64,000 bases of DNA from Loktanella sp. PT4BL (GCF_003201935.1 NZ_QJJL01000001.1:682001-746000); one strand, 5' to 3'. Positions 7,572 through 16,869 are shown, counted from the first letter of the stretch. Notes: a model not told the origin generated them from the sequence alone. Made by a program: numbers and translations.

Positions 7572-8929
7572 TGACTGACGGCACATGGATTACCATCATT
7601 TCGCTGGCGGTAACGCTGTTCTTTATGCTCGGGACACCGGTCCTGCTGGTGATCTTTTACTGGGTTATCGGGTGTAGTTTTGTCATTGATTTGCCCCTCG
7701 CGAACACCGGCAATGAACTGATCAACGTCTTTAGCAAGGGTTTTGCCCTGCTGGCCATGCCTTTGTTTATCCTGACAGGTGACCTGATCAACCAATCGGG
7801 GATCGCGCGGCGATTGTCGGATTTTGCCTATTCTTGTCTGGGTTGGCTGCGCGGTGGTCTTGCGATGGCGTCTATCGCAGCCTGCGGTCTGTTCGCGGCG
7901 ATTTCGGGATCTAACTCGGCCACGACGGCGACCATTGGTTCAATGCTCCATCCCGAGATGGTGAAGGGCAATTACGACGAGCGCTTTTCTGCGGCCACGG
8001 CTGCTGCGGGCGGTACGGTGGGTATCATTATCCCGCCTTCGATCATCTTCATTGTCTACGGCTTTTTGTTGAACCTGCCGATCTCCGATCTTTTTGTAGC
8101 GGGGATTATTCCTGGCACACTGATGGTTATAGGAATGATGACCGCAGCCTTTATCGTCTGCACGATAAACGGTTGGGGCATCCTGATCGGCCTTTCGATT
8201 TCGCGGCTGATCAAGACTGCTATCGGCGCTTGGTTGGGTTTCTTTGCTATCGGTTTGGTGCTTTGGGGTATCTATACCGGCAAGTTCTCACCGACCGAGG
8301 CAGCAGGCGTGACCGTGGGCTTTTGTGTCTTCATCGGCTTGCTGTGCTATCCGCTGAACAAGGTTATGGGAGCTGCCGCCGATGTGCCCGTTGAACAGAA
8401 AGGCTTTGCCTCGATGTTCGTCGTGCAGGGTTTCACGATTCCGCAGGTGCCGTCTATCGTGTCGCGCTCGGCGCAGATTACGGGTATTCTTGTTCCGTTG
8501 ATCGCTGTTTCGGTAGCGATGCAACAGGTACTTTCATCACTGGGCGCAAAAGAAACCATTGGTGATTTTGTGACAGGAATGGGCGGCTATTATGCGGTGC
8601 TGTTCACATCCATGGCGATTGTTTTCGTGACTGGCATGATTCTTGAATCCTTGCCCGTGACAATCATTCTTGCGCCGATACTTGCGCCAATTGCAGCTTC
8701 GGTCGGCATTGATCCGATCCATTTTGCCGTTGTCTTTCTTGTTGGCGCATCCATCGGGTTTGTAACACCGCCCTACGGGCTTAACCTTTATGTCGCCTCC
8801 GGTGTAACAGGTGTGCCCTACTTCCGGTTGTTGCGCTACATCGTGCCCTACCTTATTGCACTGATTGCAGTCTGGTTCTTTGTGGCACTTGTTCCGGAAA
8901 CTGCACTCGCGATTTTGCCGGATAGATAA
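7571..8929 (+). CDS. dctM: TRAP transporter large permease subunit, DctM family
   Basis: A 452-aa inner-membrane protein and the transport channel of the TRAP system. It shows about twelve hydrophobic segments and family stretches such as MPLFILTGDLI, AISGSNSATTATIG, IIPPSIIFIVYG and FVTPPYGLNLYVASG. The start at 7571 overlaps the dctQ stop by one base; an open frame continues upstream inside dctQ but lacks a comparable context. Together with DctP and DctQ it forms a complete sodium-coupled importer. The IclR gene follows after 7 bp. Confidence 0.92.
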   Translation: MTDGTWITIISLAVTLFFMLGTPVLLVIFYWVIGCSFVIDLPLANTGNELINVFSKGFALLAMPLFILTGDLINQSGIARRLSDFAYSCLGWLRGGLAMASIAACGLFAAISGSNSATTATIGSMLHPEMVKGNYDERFSAATAAAGGTVGIIIPPSIIFIVYGFLLNLPISDLFVAGIIPGTLMVIGMMTAAFIVCTINGWGILIGLSISRLIKTAIGAWLGFFAIGLVLWGIYTGKFSPTEAAGVTVGFCVFIGLLCYPLNKVMGAAADVPVEQKGFASMFVVQGFTIPQVPSIVSRSAQITGILVPLIAVSVAMQQVLSSLGAKETIGDFVTGMGGYYAVLFTSMAIVFVTGMILESLPVTIILAPILAPIAASVGIDPIHFAVVFLVGASIGFVTPPYGLNLYVASGVTGVPYFRLLRYIVPYLIALIAVWFFVALVPETALAILPDR

Positions 8930-8936
8930 TGTGACG

Positions 8937-9716
8937 ATGATTGACGACGAAAACGATGAGGCCGCCGGCCAAATCCCGACCAATCTAAGGCTCTTGTTGC
9001 TTTTAGAAGAAGTCGCGAAGGCCGGCGTCCCTGTCACGCCGTCAGTCATCAACGAGACCATGAAGCTGCCCAAGCCAACGATCCACAGGCTCTTTGCAAC
9101 GGCAGAGGCAGAAGGGTTTCTGCAACGCGACATTGACGGCCGGTCCTACAGTCCCGGCCGTCGGATGCGGATACTTTCGATCAATACACTGTCGTCCGAG
9201 CGGATCAGAACCGTGCGATTGGCTGTCCTGAAGTCCTTGGCGCTATCGGTTGGCGAGACCTGTAATCTTGCGATCCCCGAACGCGAGGGCATGTTCTATC
9301 TCGATCGTGTGGAAACCCATTGGCCGCTGCGCATTCAGTTGCCCGTCGGCACACAGGTTCCGTTTCACTGCACGGCCAGCGGGAAAATGTATCTTTCAAC
9401 GCTGCGCCCCGATTACCTTGACCGGTTCCTGAAGAACAACGAGTTGCGCCGGCAAACGGATAAGACAATCACCGATCCGGCGTTGTTGCGAGAGGAACTG
9501 GCGAGGACGCGGGAGCGGGGTTATGCCACGGATGACCAGGAATTCATGCCCGGCATGAGCGCCATTGCCGTGCCCATTCTCGATGACCGCGGGAGGCTCT
9601 TGTCGACACTCTCGATCCATGCGCCCGAACAAAGGGTGCAGGTTGCGGAACTGACAAAGCATCTTGAGACATTGCGCGATGCGGCAGACGAATTGGCTGC
9701 AATTGCCGGACGGTGA
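8937..9716 (+). CDS. IclR-family transcriptional regulator
   Basis: A 259-aa cytoplasmic regulator. The N-terminal winged helix-turn-helix (residues about 15-75) contains SVINETMKLPKPTIHRLFATAEAEGFL, and the C-terminal effector domain (about 80-255) shows ETCNLAIPEREGMFYLDRVE and FHCTASGKMYLS. Start is ATG 8937; a GTG six bases earlier is an alternative. It lies 7 bp after dctM, so it is probably co-transcribed and likely controls the TRAP genes and the divergent GMC gene in response to substrate. IclR proteins can repress or activate; the direction is unknown here. Confidence 0.88.
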   Translation: MIDDENDEAAGQIPTNLRLLLLLEEVAKAGVPVTPSVINETMKLPKPTIHRLFATAEAEGFLQRDIDGRSYSPGRRMRILSINTLSSERIRTVRLAVLKSLALSVGETCNLAIPEREGMFYLDRVETHWPLRIQLPVGTQVPFHCTASGKMYLSTLRPDYLDRFLKNNELRRQTDKTITDPALLREELARTRERGYATDDQEFMPGMSAIAVPILDDRGRLLSTLSIHAPEQRVQVAELTKHLETLRDAADELAAIAGR

Positions 9717-9774
9717 CCGGGCCCAATATGTGCTGTGCGAAATGCGCCTTTGAACCTGCGCTGGAATTGCGCCA

Positions 9775-9792
9775 TATTGGGGTCAGCCAATA
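9775..9792. promoter_or_regulatory. Inverted repeat upstream of fnrL
   Basis: TATTGG, a six-base spacer and CCAATA form a perfect dyad about 19 bp before the fnrL start, and another CCAATA occurs at about 9723. It does not match the FNR box. It could be an operator for an unidentified regulator, or chance. Confidence 0.3.
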
Positions 9793-9810
9793 AGACCGGG
9801 GAATTACAAA

Positions 9811-10533
9811 ATGACGCTCGCCGTTCCAAAGCTGCGCTCCTGCAATGATTGTCCCATTCGCTATAGTGCAGTCTGTTCCAAATGTGAGCCGGACGAATTG
9901 CTGCAATTGGAAGAGATCAAGTATTACCGGACATATGCCGCGGGCCAGCCCATCTTTTTTGGTGGTGACCCGCTGGAATTTGTCGGTTCGGTTGTGTCGG
10001 GGGTCTCCAGCCTGATGCGGACGTTGCCTGATGGCCGAGTGCAGATGGTGGGGTTGCTTTTGCCGGGCGATTTCATGGGACGCCCCAATCGCGACACGAT
10101 CGACTGTGACGTGGTCGCAGAAACCGACGTCATGCTGTGTTGTTTCCGGCGCAAACCCTTTGAGAAGATGATCCTTGATACGCCGCATGTCGGCCAGCGT
10201 CTGCTGGAGATGACACTGGATGAACTGGACGCTGCCCGTGAGTGGATGCTGGTCTTGGGCCGCAAGACCGCGCGCGAAAAAATCGCGTCCTTGCTGCATA
10301 TGATCGCGGTACGCATGGCATCGCTGAAACCCGGTGAGACGGCAGCAACCACATTCACCTTGCCAATCACCCGTGAGACGATGGCCAACTATCTGGGCCT
10401 GACGATCGAGACAGTCAGCCGCCAGATGTCCGCCTTGAAGAAAGACGGGCTGATCGCTTTTGATGAACGCCGCGATATCCGCGTGCCCGATCTTGATGCC
10501 TTGAAGGCTGAGACAGGTGAAGAGGGCTTCTAG
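9811..10533 (+). CDS. fnrL: Crp/Fnr-family oxygen-responsive regulator FnrL
   Basis: A 240-aa cytoplasmic activator of low-oxygen genes. N-terminal cysteines at 11, 14, 22 and 25 (CNDCPIRYSAVCSKC) and a central pair in VMLCCFRRKPF supply [4Fe-4S] ligands, as in FNR. A cyclic-nucleotide-type beta-roll is followed by the dimer helix REWMLVLGRKTAREKIASLL and a C-terminal helix-turn-helix whose recognition helix contains ETVSRQ, the E-xx-SR pattern that reads TTGAT-N4-ATCAA. It closely matches Rhodobacter FnrL as I remember it. Exactly such boxes occur before usp, ccoN and ccoG in this window. Confidence 0.95.
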   Translation: MTLAVPKLRSCNDCPIRYSAVCSKCEPDELLQLEEIKYYRTYAAGQPIFFGGDPLEFVGSVVSGVSSLMRTLPDGRVQMVGLLLPGDFMGRPNRDTIDCDVVAETDVMLCCFRRKPFEKMILDTPHVGQRLLEMTLDELDAAREWMLVLGRKTAREKIASLLHMIAVRMASLKPGETAATTFTLPITRETMANYLGLTIETVSRQMSALKKDGLIAFDERRDIRVPDLDALKAETGEEGF

Positions 10534-10562
10534 CTCCTATCTCTGACTCGGTGCCAGATATC

Positions 10563-11396
10563 CTAACGCGACATCAGGATTGGCAAGTCGGCGAGTTCCA
10601 GCAAGTCGCGCGTCGCGCCGCCAAAGACAGCCTCGCGTAGCCGTGAATGGCCATGGGCACCGCTGACGATCATCTTTGCACCAACCTCTTTCGCGCGCCG
10701 CAACAGGATATCGCTGACATGCGGTTCGGTTTTGGCCAGAACGGCGACTTCGGATTTTGTGCCGTGACGCATCAGGTATTGCGCCATCGCGCCGCCCGGA
10801 TCAGACCGGTCGGCGGCATGCATCGGCGGATCAATGATACAGATATCTGTGATGTCGGCCTGCTCCAGAAGGGGCATCGCGGCCCGCGCCGCAGCCAACG
10901 CTTCGGCCCCGTCGTTCCATCCCATCAGTACATGACCGCCCGCATCAGGCGCTTTGCAGCCCTTGGGAATCATCAAGACGGGTCGTTCGGCGGCAAAGAG
11001 GCAGGCCTCGACAAGAGACGCGGCCTCGGGATTGTCCTGATAGGGGCGGGGCAATACCACCAGATCAGAGAATCGCAGTTTGCGGGCCAGATAACCTGTT
11101 AGGGCAGGGCCTTGCACAGTGGCCGCCTGTGATGACCAGCGCACGACTTCGCCGCGCATCCGGTCGGTTAGCCATGCTTCGATTGCCTCGCGCTCGGCCA
11201 TGGCATCGGTGGTTTGTTGCGCCACCATCAACGCCTCGGCGCCGATGTAGTAATTGTTTGTTTCGGTATGGCTGATTGTCACGACATAAACGTCGAGATG
11301 CGCATCCATCCGGTCTGAAAGCGCGATGGCCGCATCCAGCGCTTCTGCGGATTGGTCTGTGTCGGTGAGAATCGTGGCGATAATCTTGTATGACAT
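10563..11396 (-). CDS. Universal stress protein, UspA family
   Basis: A 277-aa cytoplasmic protein with two Usp-like halves: the first begins MSYKIIATILTDTDQSAEALDAA, and the second ends with the nucleotide-binding pattern GAHGHSRLREAVFGGATRDLL. ATG 11396 is chosen because it begins the Usp fold and has GGGGAAGG upstream; the open frame extends 40 codons further but runs into the FNR-box region. It is divergent from ccoN, and the shared intergenic region carries two FNR boxes, so it is probably induced at low oxygen. Its molecular role is unknown. Confidence 0.88.
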   Translation of the reverse strand: MSYKIIATILTDTDQSAEALDAAIALSDRMDAHLDVYVVTISHTETNNYYIGAEALMVAQQTTDAMAEREAIEAWLTDRMRGEVVRWSSQAATVQGPALTGYLARKLRFSDLVVLPRPYQDNPEAASLVEACLFAAERPVLMIPKGCKAPDAGGHVLMGWNDGAEALAAARAAMPLLEQADITDICIIDPPMHAADRSDPGGAMAQYLMRHGTKSEVAVLAKTEPHVSDILLRRAKEVGAKMIVSGAHGHSRLREAVFGGATRDLLELADLPILMSR

Positions 11397-11493
11397 TGGT
11401 CCGGCCTTCCCCATATCGGTCTTACGTTGGGGGCGATCGTTCGCGCAAAACCGCCTCTTGCCAGAACACTGGCTTTCTTTGCTTTGCATGACC

Positions 11494-11507
11494 TTGATCC
11501 ATGTCAA
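11494..11507. promoter_or_regulatory. FNR/FnrL box 1 in the usp-ccoN intergenic region
   Basis: TTGAT-CCAT-GTCAA matches the FNR consensus TTGAT-N4-ATCAA with one mismatch. It lies nearer to usp (about 100 bp before its ATG), so it probably serves usp, though it could also affect ccoN. Confidence 0.8.
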
Positions 11508-11515
11508 ACGCGCCA

Positions 11516-11529
11516 TTGATCCACATCAA
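11516..11529. promoter_or_regulatory. FNR/FnrL box 2 upstream of ccoN
   Basis: TTGAT-CCAC-ATCAA is a perfect FNR consensus, centred about 94 bp before the ccoN ATG and 22 bp from box 1. It fits an activator position at a ccoN promoter whose start would lie about 41 bp downstream. Confidence 0.9.
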
Positions 11530-11616
11530 AGACCCGCCGCGCCCCGGATTCCATAAGCACATGAACCAAGTAGCCGTCGGACCCTATTGCGATCCGGCAA
11601 GAAAAGGGGATCACTT

Positions 11617-13212
11617 ATGGGGAACTATATAAAGTTGATAGCATTGGGGGGTGTTACGCTCTTTGCTGCTCTCGCTGCAAACTGGGGGCGTGATGTTGCG
11701 TATATCGTGCATGCTCTCATCATCATGGGCGTCGCGGCCTTTATGTTTGTGCGTGTGTTGCGCCAGATGGAAGCGCCGGTTTACGCCACGCCTGACGGCT
11801 ATATGGACGATGTCGTCCGCGCCGGCGTAATTGCCACCGGTTTTTGGGGTGTTGTCGGGTTTCTGGTGGGCGTGGTTATTGCCTTCCAGCTCGCCTTCCC
11901 AGCCCTTAATTTCGAGGTCCTGCAACCCTATGGCAACTTTGGACGGCTACGCCCACTGCATACCAGTGCGGTGATTTTTGCGTTCGGCGGGAATGCCCTG
12001 ATCATGTCGTCTTTCTACATCGTGCAACGGACCTGCGGCGCACGGTTGTGGGGTGGCAATCTCGCGTGGTTTGTTTTCTGGGGCTACAACCTCTTTATCG
12101 TTCTGGCGGCGACCGGCTATCTGCTCGGTGCGACCCAATCGAAAGAATATGCCGAACCTGAATGGTACGTCGATATCTGGCTGACAGTAGTTTGGCTGGC
12201 GTTCCTGGCGGTCTTTATGGGCACGATCTTCAAACGCGTCGAAAAGCACATTTATGTCGCCAACTGGTTCCTGCTGAGCTTCATCATCACGGTGGCGATG
12301 CTGCATCTGGTCAACAACCTGAGCATCCCGGTCAGCATCTGGGGCAGCAAATCTGTGCAGGTCTTCTCGGGCGTGCAGGATGCGATGGTGCAGTGGTGGT
12401 ATGGCCACAACGCGGTGGGCTTCTTCCTGACTGCGGGCTTCCTGGGCATGATGTACTATTTTGTACCCAAGCAGGCCGGGCGTCCGGTGTTTTCCTATAA
12501 GCTGTCCATCATCCACTTCTGGGCGCTGATCTTCCTGTATATCTGGGCAGGTCCACACCACTTGCACTATACAGCGCTGCCTGACTGGGCTTCGACACTG
12601 GGTATGGTCTTTTCGATCATCCTGTGGATGCCGAGCTGGGGTGGCATGATCAACGGTCTGATGACGCTGCAAGGCGCCTGGGACAAGCTGCGCACCGATC
12701 CGATTATCCGGATGATGGTGATCAGCCTTGCCTTCTACGGGATGTCCACATTCGAAGGCCCGATGATGTCGATCCGTGCGGTCAACAGCCTGTCACACTA
12801 CACAGACTGGACCATCGGTCACGTACACTCCGGTGCGCTGGGCTGGAACGGGATGATCACATTCTCCGCACTCTACTTCCTGACACCGAAACTGTGGGGA
12901 CGCGCGCAGATGTATTCCATGTCCGCAATCAACTGGCACTTCTGGTTGGCCACAATCGGCATCATCCTCTATGCGGCCTCGATGTGGGTCACCGGGATCA
13001 TGGAAGGCCTGATGTGGCGTGAAGTCGACGCAAACGGGTTCCTTGTGAACAGCTTTGCCGACACCGTTTCCGCGAAGTTCCCGATGTATGTGGTCCGTGG
13101 CCTTGGCGGGGTTCTGTACCTCGGCGGCGCACTGATCATGGCGTGGAACATGTACATGACCATCCGTGGCGGGGCGAAAGTCCACGCACCGGTTGGCGTG
13201 CCGGCAGAATAA
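11617..13212 (+). CDS. ccoN: cbb3-type cytochrome c oxidase subunit I
   Basis: A 531-aa inner-membrane catalytic subunit that reduces O2 to water at the haem b3-CuB site with very high oxygen affinity. Conserved histidine segments seen are [42 protein letters not shown] and [19 protein letters not shown], which carry the haem and copper ligands. ATG 11617 is used because AAAAGGGG lies upstream and the ten extra upstream codons lack a site. It is the first gene of ccoNOQP with 13 bp to ccoO, and is controlled by the FNR box at 11516. Confidence 0.97.
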   Translation: MGNYIKLIALGGVTLFAALAANWGRDVAYIVHALIIMGVAAFMFVRVLRQMEAPVYATPDGYMDDVVRAGVIATGFWGVVGFLVGVVIAFQLAFPALNFEVLQPYGNFGRLRPLHTSAVIFAFGGNALIMSSFYIVQRTCGARLWGGNLAWFVFWGYNLFIVLAATGYLLGATQSKEYAEPEWYVDIWLTVVWLAFLAVFMGTIFKRVEKHIYVANWFLLSFIITVAMLHLVNNLSIPVSIWGSKSVQVFSGVQDAMVQWWYGHNAVGFFLTAGFLGMMYYFVPKQAGRPVFSYKLSIIHFWALIFLYIWAGPHHLHYTALPDWASTLGMVFSIILWMPSWGGMINGLMTLQGAWDKLRTDPIIRMMVISLAFYGMSTFEGPMMSIRAVNSLSHYTDWTIGHVHSGALGWNGMITFSALYFLTPKLWGRAQMYSMSAINWHFWLATIGIILYAASMWVTGIMEGLMWREVDANGFLVNSFADTVSAKFPMYVVRGLGGVLYLGGALIMAWNMYMTIRGGAKVHAPVGVPAE

Positions 13213-13225
13213 GGAGGGCTGAGAT

Positions 13226-13981
13226 ATGTCTGATACACCAAACACACCAGCCAAAGGCTTCCTTTCCAAACACGCGATCCTTGAACGCAGTCCAACGTTG
13301 CTTCTGATCTCCTCCCTGTTGGTGGTGACGGTGGGCGGGATCGTGGAAATCGCACCCCTCTTCTATCTTGAGAATACGATCGAAGAGGTAGAGGGGGTGC
13401 GACCCTATTCCCCGCTCGAACTGGCAGGGCGCGATGTCTACATCCGCGAGGGATGCTATGTATGCCACAGCCAGATGATCCGCCCCATGCGGGACGAGGT
13501 TGAACGCTATGGCCACTACTCGCTGGCGGCGGAATCCATGTATGACCATCCGTTCCAGTGGGGGTCCAAACGCACGGGCCCCGATCTGGCCCGTGTGGGT
13601 GGCAAATACTCGGATGCTTGGCATCTTGATCACCTGATCGCGCCACGCTCGGTTGTGCCCGAATCGATCATGCCGGGCTATGCCTACCTGCTCGATACGC
13701 CGGTGAACGCGGAGTATACCGCCGATCTTGTGTCCACCCACCGGTTTGTTGGTGTGCCTTACACCGATGAAATGATCGAGGTCGCTGCAGCGGATGTACT
13801 GGCGCAGGCCGATCCGAATACAGAGGCCTATGACGATCTTCTCGAACGCTATCCGGGGGCGCAAATCCGCAACTTCGACGGCGCGCCCGGTGTGTCCGAA
13901 ATGGATGCTCTCATCGCCTATCTGCAAATGCTGGGCACAACGGTCGATTTCTCGACCTTCACCCCAGACGCAAGCCGCTAA
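13226..13981 (+). CDS. ccoO: cbb3-type cytochrome c oxidase subunit II (mono-haem c)
   Basis: A 251-aa membrane-anchored cytochrome c that passes electrons to CcoN. One N-terminal transmembrane helix (about residues 25-47) is followed by a periplasmic domain with the haem c motif CYVCH at residues 77-81 and a probable axial Met in [11 protein letters not shown] strong AAGGAGG precedes the ATG. The length is near the usual 200-250 aa. Thirteen bases separate it from ccoN and six from ccoQ. Confidence 0.96.
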   Translation: MSDTPNTPAKGFLSKHAILERSPTLLLISSLLVVTVGGIVEIAPLFYLENTIEEVEGVRPYSPLELAGRDVYIREGCYVCHSQMIRPMRDEVERYGHYSLAAESMYDHPFQWGSKRTGPDLARVGGKYSDAWHLDHLIAPRSVVPESIMPGYAYLLDTPVNAEYTADLVSTHRFVGVPYTDEMIEVAAADVLAQADPNTEAYDDLLERYPGAQIRNFDGAPGVSEMDALIAYLQMLGTTVDFSTFTPDASR

Positions 13982-13987
13982 GGAGGC

Positions 13988-14185
13988 ATGGATATGGAAA
14001 ACACATCTCTCCTGACCCAGATGGCAGAAAACTGGATGCTGCTGGCGATGTTCACGCTGTTCATTGGCGCAATCCTCTGGGCCCTGCGCCCCGGGACCCG
14101 TGCCTTGCACCGCGACACCGCCAACATCCCTTTCCGTAACGAGGACCGCCCCGGTTCTTCCGAGACTGAGGAGCTGCAGAAATGA
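13988..14185 (+). CDS. ccoQ: cbb3-type oxidase small subunit CcoQ
   Basis: A 65-aa protein with one transmembrane helix (about residues 15-34, WMLLAMFTLFIGAILWAL) and a charged cytoplasmic tail. CcoQ stabilises the cbb3 complex and the CcoP interaction. AAGGAGG precedes the start; a second ATG two codons in is possible. Its stop overlaps the ccoP start by 4 bp (ATGA). Confidence 0.92.
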   Translation: MDMENTSLLTQMAENWMLLAMFTLFIGAILWALRPGTRALHRDTANIPFRNEDRPGSSETEELQK

Positions 14186-15054
14186 GCAGCAATGACCAAA
14201 AAGACATCGACGACGTCACAGGCACTGACACAACAGGTCACACTTGGGACGGGATCAAGGAACTGAACAACCCTTTGCCGCGCTGGTGGCTCTGGACCTT
14301 CTACATCACGATTTTCTGGGGGCTGGCCTATTCGATCGCCTATCCCGCATGGCCGATGATCAGCGGCGCAACGGCTGGTCTGTTGGGCTATTCAACACGG
14401 GCCGAAGTGGCGCAGGATATCGCCCGTTTTGAAGATGCGAACGCCGAGATTTCGGCGCAACTGGCCTCTGCTGATCTGAACACCCTGTTGGAGAACGAGG
14501 ACCTGGCCCGCTTTGCGACCTCTGCCGGCGGTGCGGTGTTCCGCAACAACTGTTCCCAGTGCCACGGGTCGGGTGCCGCAGGTGCGGTGGGCTATCCCAA
14601 CTTGCTGGATGATGACTGGCTCTGGGGCGGTGATTTCGACAACATCGAATACACGATCCGTCACGGTATCCGGAACGAGGAAGACTGGGATGCGCGTTAC
14701 TCTGAAATGACCGCTTATGACGAGATCTTCAGCAATGAAGAGGTGGATCAGGTCGTCCAGTATGTGCGTCTGATTTCCAATCAAGAGCATGACGCGGGTC
14801 TTGCAGCGGCAGGCGAAGAGCTCTTTCTCAACAACTGTGCCGCCTGCCACGGCGATGACGGCGCAGGTAACCGTGATCTGGGCGCGCCTAATTTGACCGA
14901 TGCGATCTGGCTCTACGGCGGGAGCGTGGATGCCCTCGAAGAAACCGTGCGCTATGCCCGTTTTGGTGTCATGCCGCCTTGGGGCGAACGCCTGACAGAG
15001 GCAGAAATCAAAGCAGTCACCGCTTATGTCCACCAGTTGGGTGGGGGCGAATAG
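14182..15054 (+). CDS. ccoP: cbb3-type cytochrome c oxidase subunit III (di-haem c)
   Basis: A 290-aa di-haem cytochrome c, the entry point for electrons from soluble cytochromes. An N-terminal transmembrane region (about residues 35-70) is followed by two cytochrome c domains with CSQCH at 124-128 and CAACH at 219-223; MPPWGERLTE carries the likely axial Met of the second haem. It ends the ccoNOQP operon. No good terminator is visible in the 139 bp before the convergent Hint gene, and the ccoGHIS genes that normally follow are about 15 kb away on the other strand. Confidence 0.96.
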   Translation: MSSNDQKDIDDVTGTDTTGHTWDGIKELNNPLPRWWLWTFYITIFWGLAYSIAYPAWPMISGATAGLLGYSTRAEVAQDIARFEDANAEISAQLASADLNTLLENEDLARFATSAGGAVFRNNCSQCHGSGAAGAVGYPNLLDDDWLWGGDFDNIEYTIRHGIRNEEDWDARYSEMTAYDEIFSNEEVDQVVQYVRLISNQEHDAGLAAAGEELFLNNCAACHGDDGAGNRDLGAPNLTDAIWLYGGSVDALEETVRYARFGVMPPWGERLTEAEIKAVTAYVHQLGGGE

Positions 15055-15193
15055 GGATCACTGGCCTCGGAACATCTGTTCGCGCATATATCTGATGGCT
15101 ATGTGAAGGAGAGGGCGTCTGCGAAAGTGGGCGTCCTTTTCTTTCTTGATTGATTTAGTTGTCATCGCTGACAATGACGTGGCGCAGAAGTCT

Positions 15194-16306
15194 CTACATG
15201 AGAACCGGTTTTTGATTCTTCAGATGGCGCGCGATGGCCTGCTTTTGCTGTCGCCCCGATGGGATAAAACGCGCAGGTTCCGGCCGGTAGTCGATGTCTG
15301 CTATTTCCGGAAACAGCGTCAGAATTTCTTGCTTTGCTTCGGGTGAAATGGCGCTGAGTGCCTCTGGGCCGGTGAAAAGGCTTTCCGTTGGCGCGCCTTC
15401 GGCAAAGATCACCTCGTGCTGATCAAACAGAAGGTGGACATAGGTGACGTGGGATACGTCCTCTTCCACGTAAATGCCGGGCAGGGCGGTCAATTTGATT
15501 GCCGGAATTAGCACGTCACGCACGCCAAACATGCGTTCCGAGATATTCGAGGACATCAGCATCCTGTGTTGCCGCGATACCAAGAGGTCGCGCTCGGGTA
15601 GGTCTTTGCCCAAAGCGCCAGCGACAATACGGACAGGATAGAGGCGCGGGTTGCAGCGCAATTCATCCCTTGAAACGGTCGTGGTAAAGACACGGCGCAA
15701 GACGCCAAATGTCTGATCCGCGCGCAGAATACGGTCACCCTCACTGAGTGTCTCAACCGGCTGCGGCCCTCGGTCCGTTGAAATAAGCGTACCTTCGCAG
15801 AAACAAGGCACAAGACGGGATTCGTCGATTGCACCGGGGCCACCATTTGAGGGACCTTCAGATGCACTTATGATCTCGAGCGGGGTGTTGGGCGGGGGTA
15901 CGATATCAACAAAGGTGATCGCCTCGATTGTCGCAAAGCTCGGACTGCTATTGTTGATATTGACAGCGATCGCTGTGTAGAGGTTGCCATCGGGATCACG
16001 CAGGACGAATTGATATTCGGCTTCAATGCCCGCGCCTGCCGTAAAGGTTACACCATCAATAGTGACATCGGCATCAAGGCTCTGACCGCCGTCATTATCC
16101 GCAAAATTCGTTTCCGAACCATTGTCGTCGACAAAAATCTCTGTCCTGCCTGTCGTGTTGATCGTGAGCGTTTCGCCGACCAGATGACTGCCGTCACCCT
16201 GGTCAAGCCCGTCAAGTGTCTTGGGAACGGTAACGCCATCGACAACCCGCGTTCCGGTAAGCGAGATATTCCCTTCGCCGTAAACAAAGAACGAATATAT
16301 TGCCAA
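15194..16306 (-). CDS. Hint-domain (Hedgehog/intein-like) protein, paralog A
   Basis: A 370-aa protein of unknown role. Residues 1-165 are an Asp/Gly/Asn-rich beta-type region with no signal peptide that I can see. The Hint domain starts at VPCFCEGTLI (Cys168) and shows the block-B-like LLVSRQHRMLM and a C-terminal HEVIFAEGAPTESLFTGPEAL. No intein-type C-terminal His-Asn plus nucleophile is evident, so this is the Hedgehog-like form rather than a splicing intein. The start is a TTG; an in-frame stop lies just upstream and no other start fits. It converges on ccoP. The Hint part matches the gene at 34210; the N-terminal halves are dissimilar. Confidence 0.8.
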   Translation of the reverse strand: MAIYSFFVYGEGNISLTGTRVVDGVTVPKTLDGLDQGDGSHLVGETLTINTTGRTEIFVDDNGSETNFADNDGGQSLDADVTIDGVTFTAGAGIEAEYQFVLRDPDGNLYTAIAVNINNSSPSFATIEAITFVDIVPPPNTPLEIISASEGPSNGGPGAIDESRLVPCFCEGTLISTDRGPQPVETLSEGDRILRADQTFGVLRRVFTTTVSRDELRCNPRLYPVRIVAGALGKDLPERDLLVSRQHRMLMSSNISERMFGVRDVLIPAIKLTALPGIYVEEDVSHVTYVHLLFDQHEVIFAEGAPTESLFTGPEALSAISPEAKQEILTLFPEIADIDYRPEPARFIPSGRQQKQAIARHLKNQKPVLM

Positions 16307-16368
16307 AGTGCATACTCATAAGGTTGACCTCATGAGTTTAGGCGACTTTGGGCGCAAAAGAAAGTTTT

Positions 16369-16869
16369 CTAAGCCTCTTGCGCCAACCGGGCCTCAAGCA
16401 CGTCAAACGGCACGCCGGGTTCATCCTTGGCGCCACGGATTACCAGTGACGTTTTCACGGATGCCACGTTATCGGCGCTGGTCAGTTCCTCGGTCAGGAA
16501 ACGCTGGAACGTCCGCAGATCAGGGGCAACACATTTGAGGATGAAATCCACCTCGCCGTTCAGCATGTGACATTCGCGTACCAGAGGCCACAACTTGCAG
16601 CGGTTTTCAAAGGCACTCAGGTCTGCCTCTGCCTGACTGACCAGTCCGACCATCGCAAAAACCTGTACCTCGAAACCCAATTCGCGGGCGTTGACATCGG
16701 CATGATAGCCCTGGATATAGCCTTGCTCTTCCAGAGTTCGCACGCGGCGCAGACATGGCGGGGCGGAGATGCCCACACGCTTGGCAAGCTCGACGTTGGT
16801 CATGCGACCATCGGCCTGCAGTTCCGCCAGAATCATGCGGTCGATTTCGTCTAGTTTGGTCCCTGGCAT
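16369..16869 (-). CDS. Lrp/AsnC-family transcriptional regulator
   Basis: A 166-aa cytoplasmic regulator. The N-terminal helix-turn-helix (residues about 8-55) reads LDEIDRMILAELQADGRMTNVELAKRVGIS, and the C-terminal RAM ligand domain shows GYHADVNARELGFEV and MLNGEVDFILKCVAPD. ATG 16869 is preferred over a TTG eight codons upstream, with AGGGA just before it. It is divergent from trxB across 163 bp, an arrangement I recall as common in this family of bacteria, so it may control trxB, itself, or amino-acid genes elsewhere. Confidence 0.9.
   Translation of the reverse strand: MPGTKLDEIDRMILAELQADGRMTNVELAKRVGISAPPCLRRVRTLEEQGYIQGYHADVNARELGFEVQVFAMVGLVSQAEADLSAFENRCKLWPLVRECHMLNGEVDFILKCVAPDLRTFQRFLTEELTSADNVASVKTSLVIRGAKDEPGVPFDVLEARLAQEA

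Noticed and set aside
15055-15193. Possible terminator or tRNA after ccoP
   Set aside because: GGGCGTC occurs twice in direct, not inverted, orientation, and no cloverleaf can be drawn.
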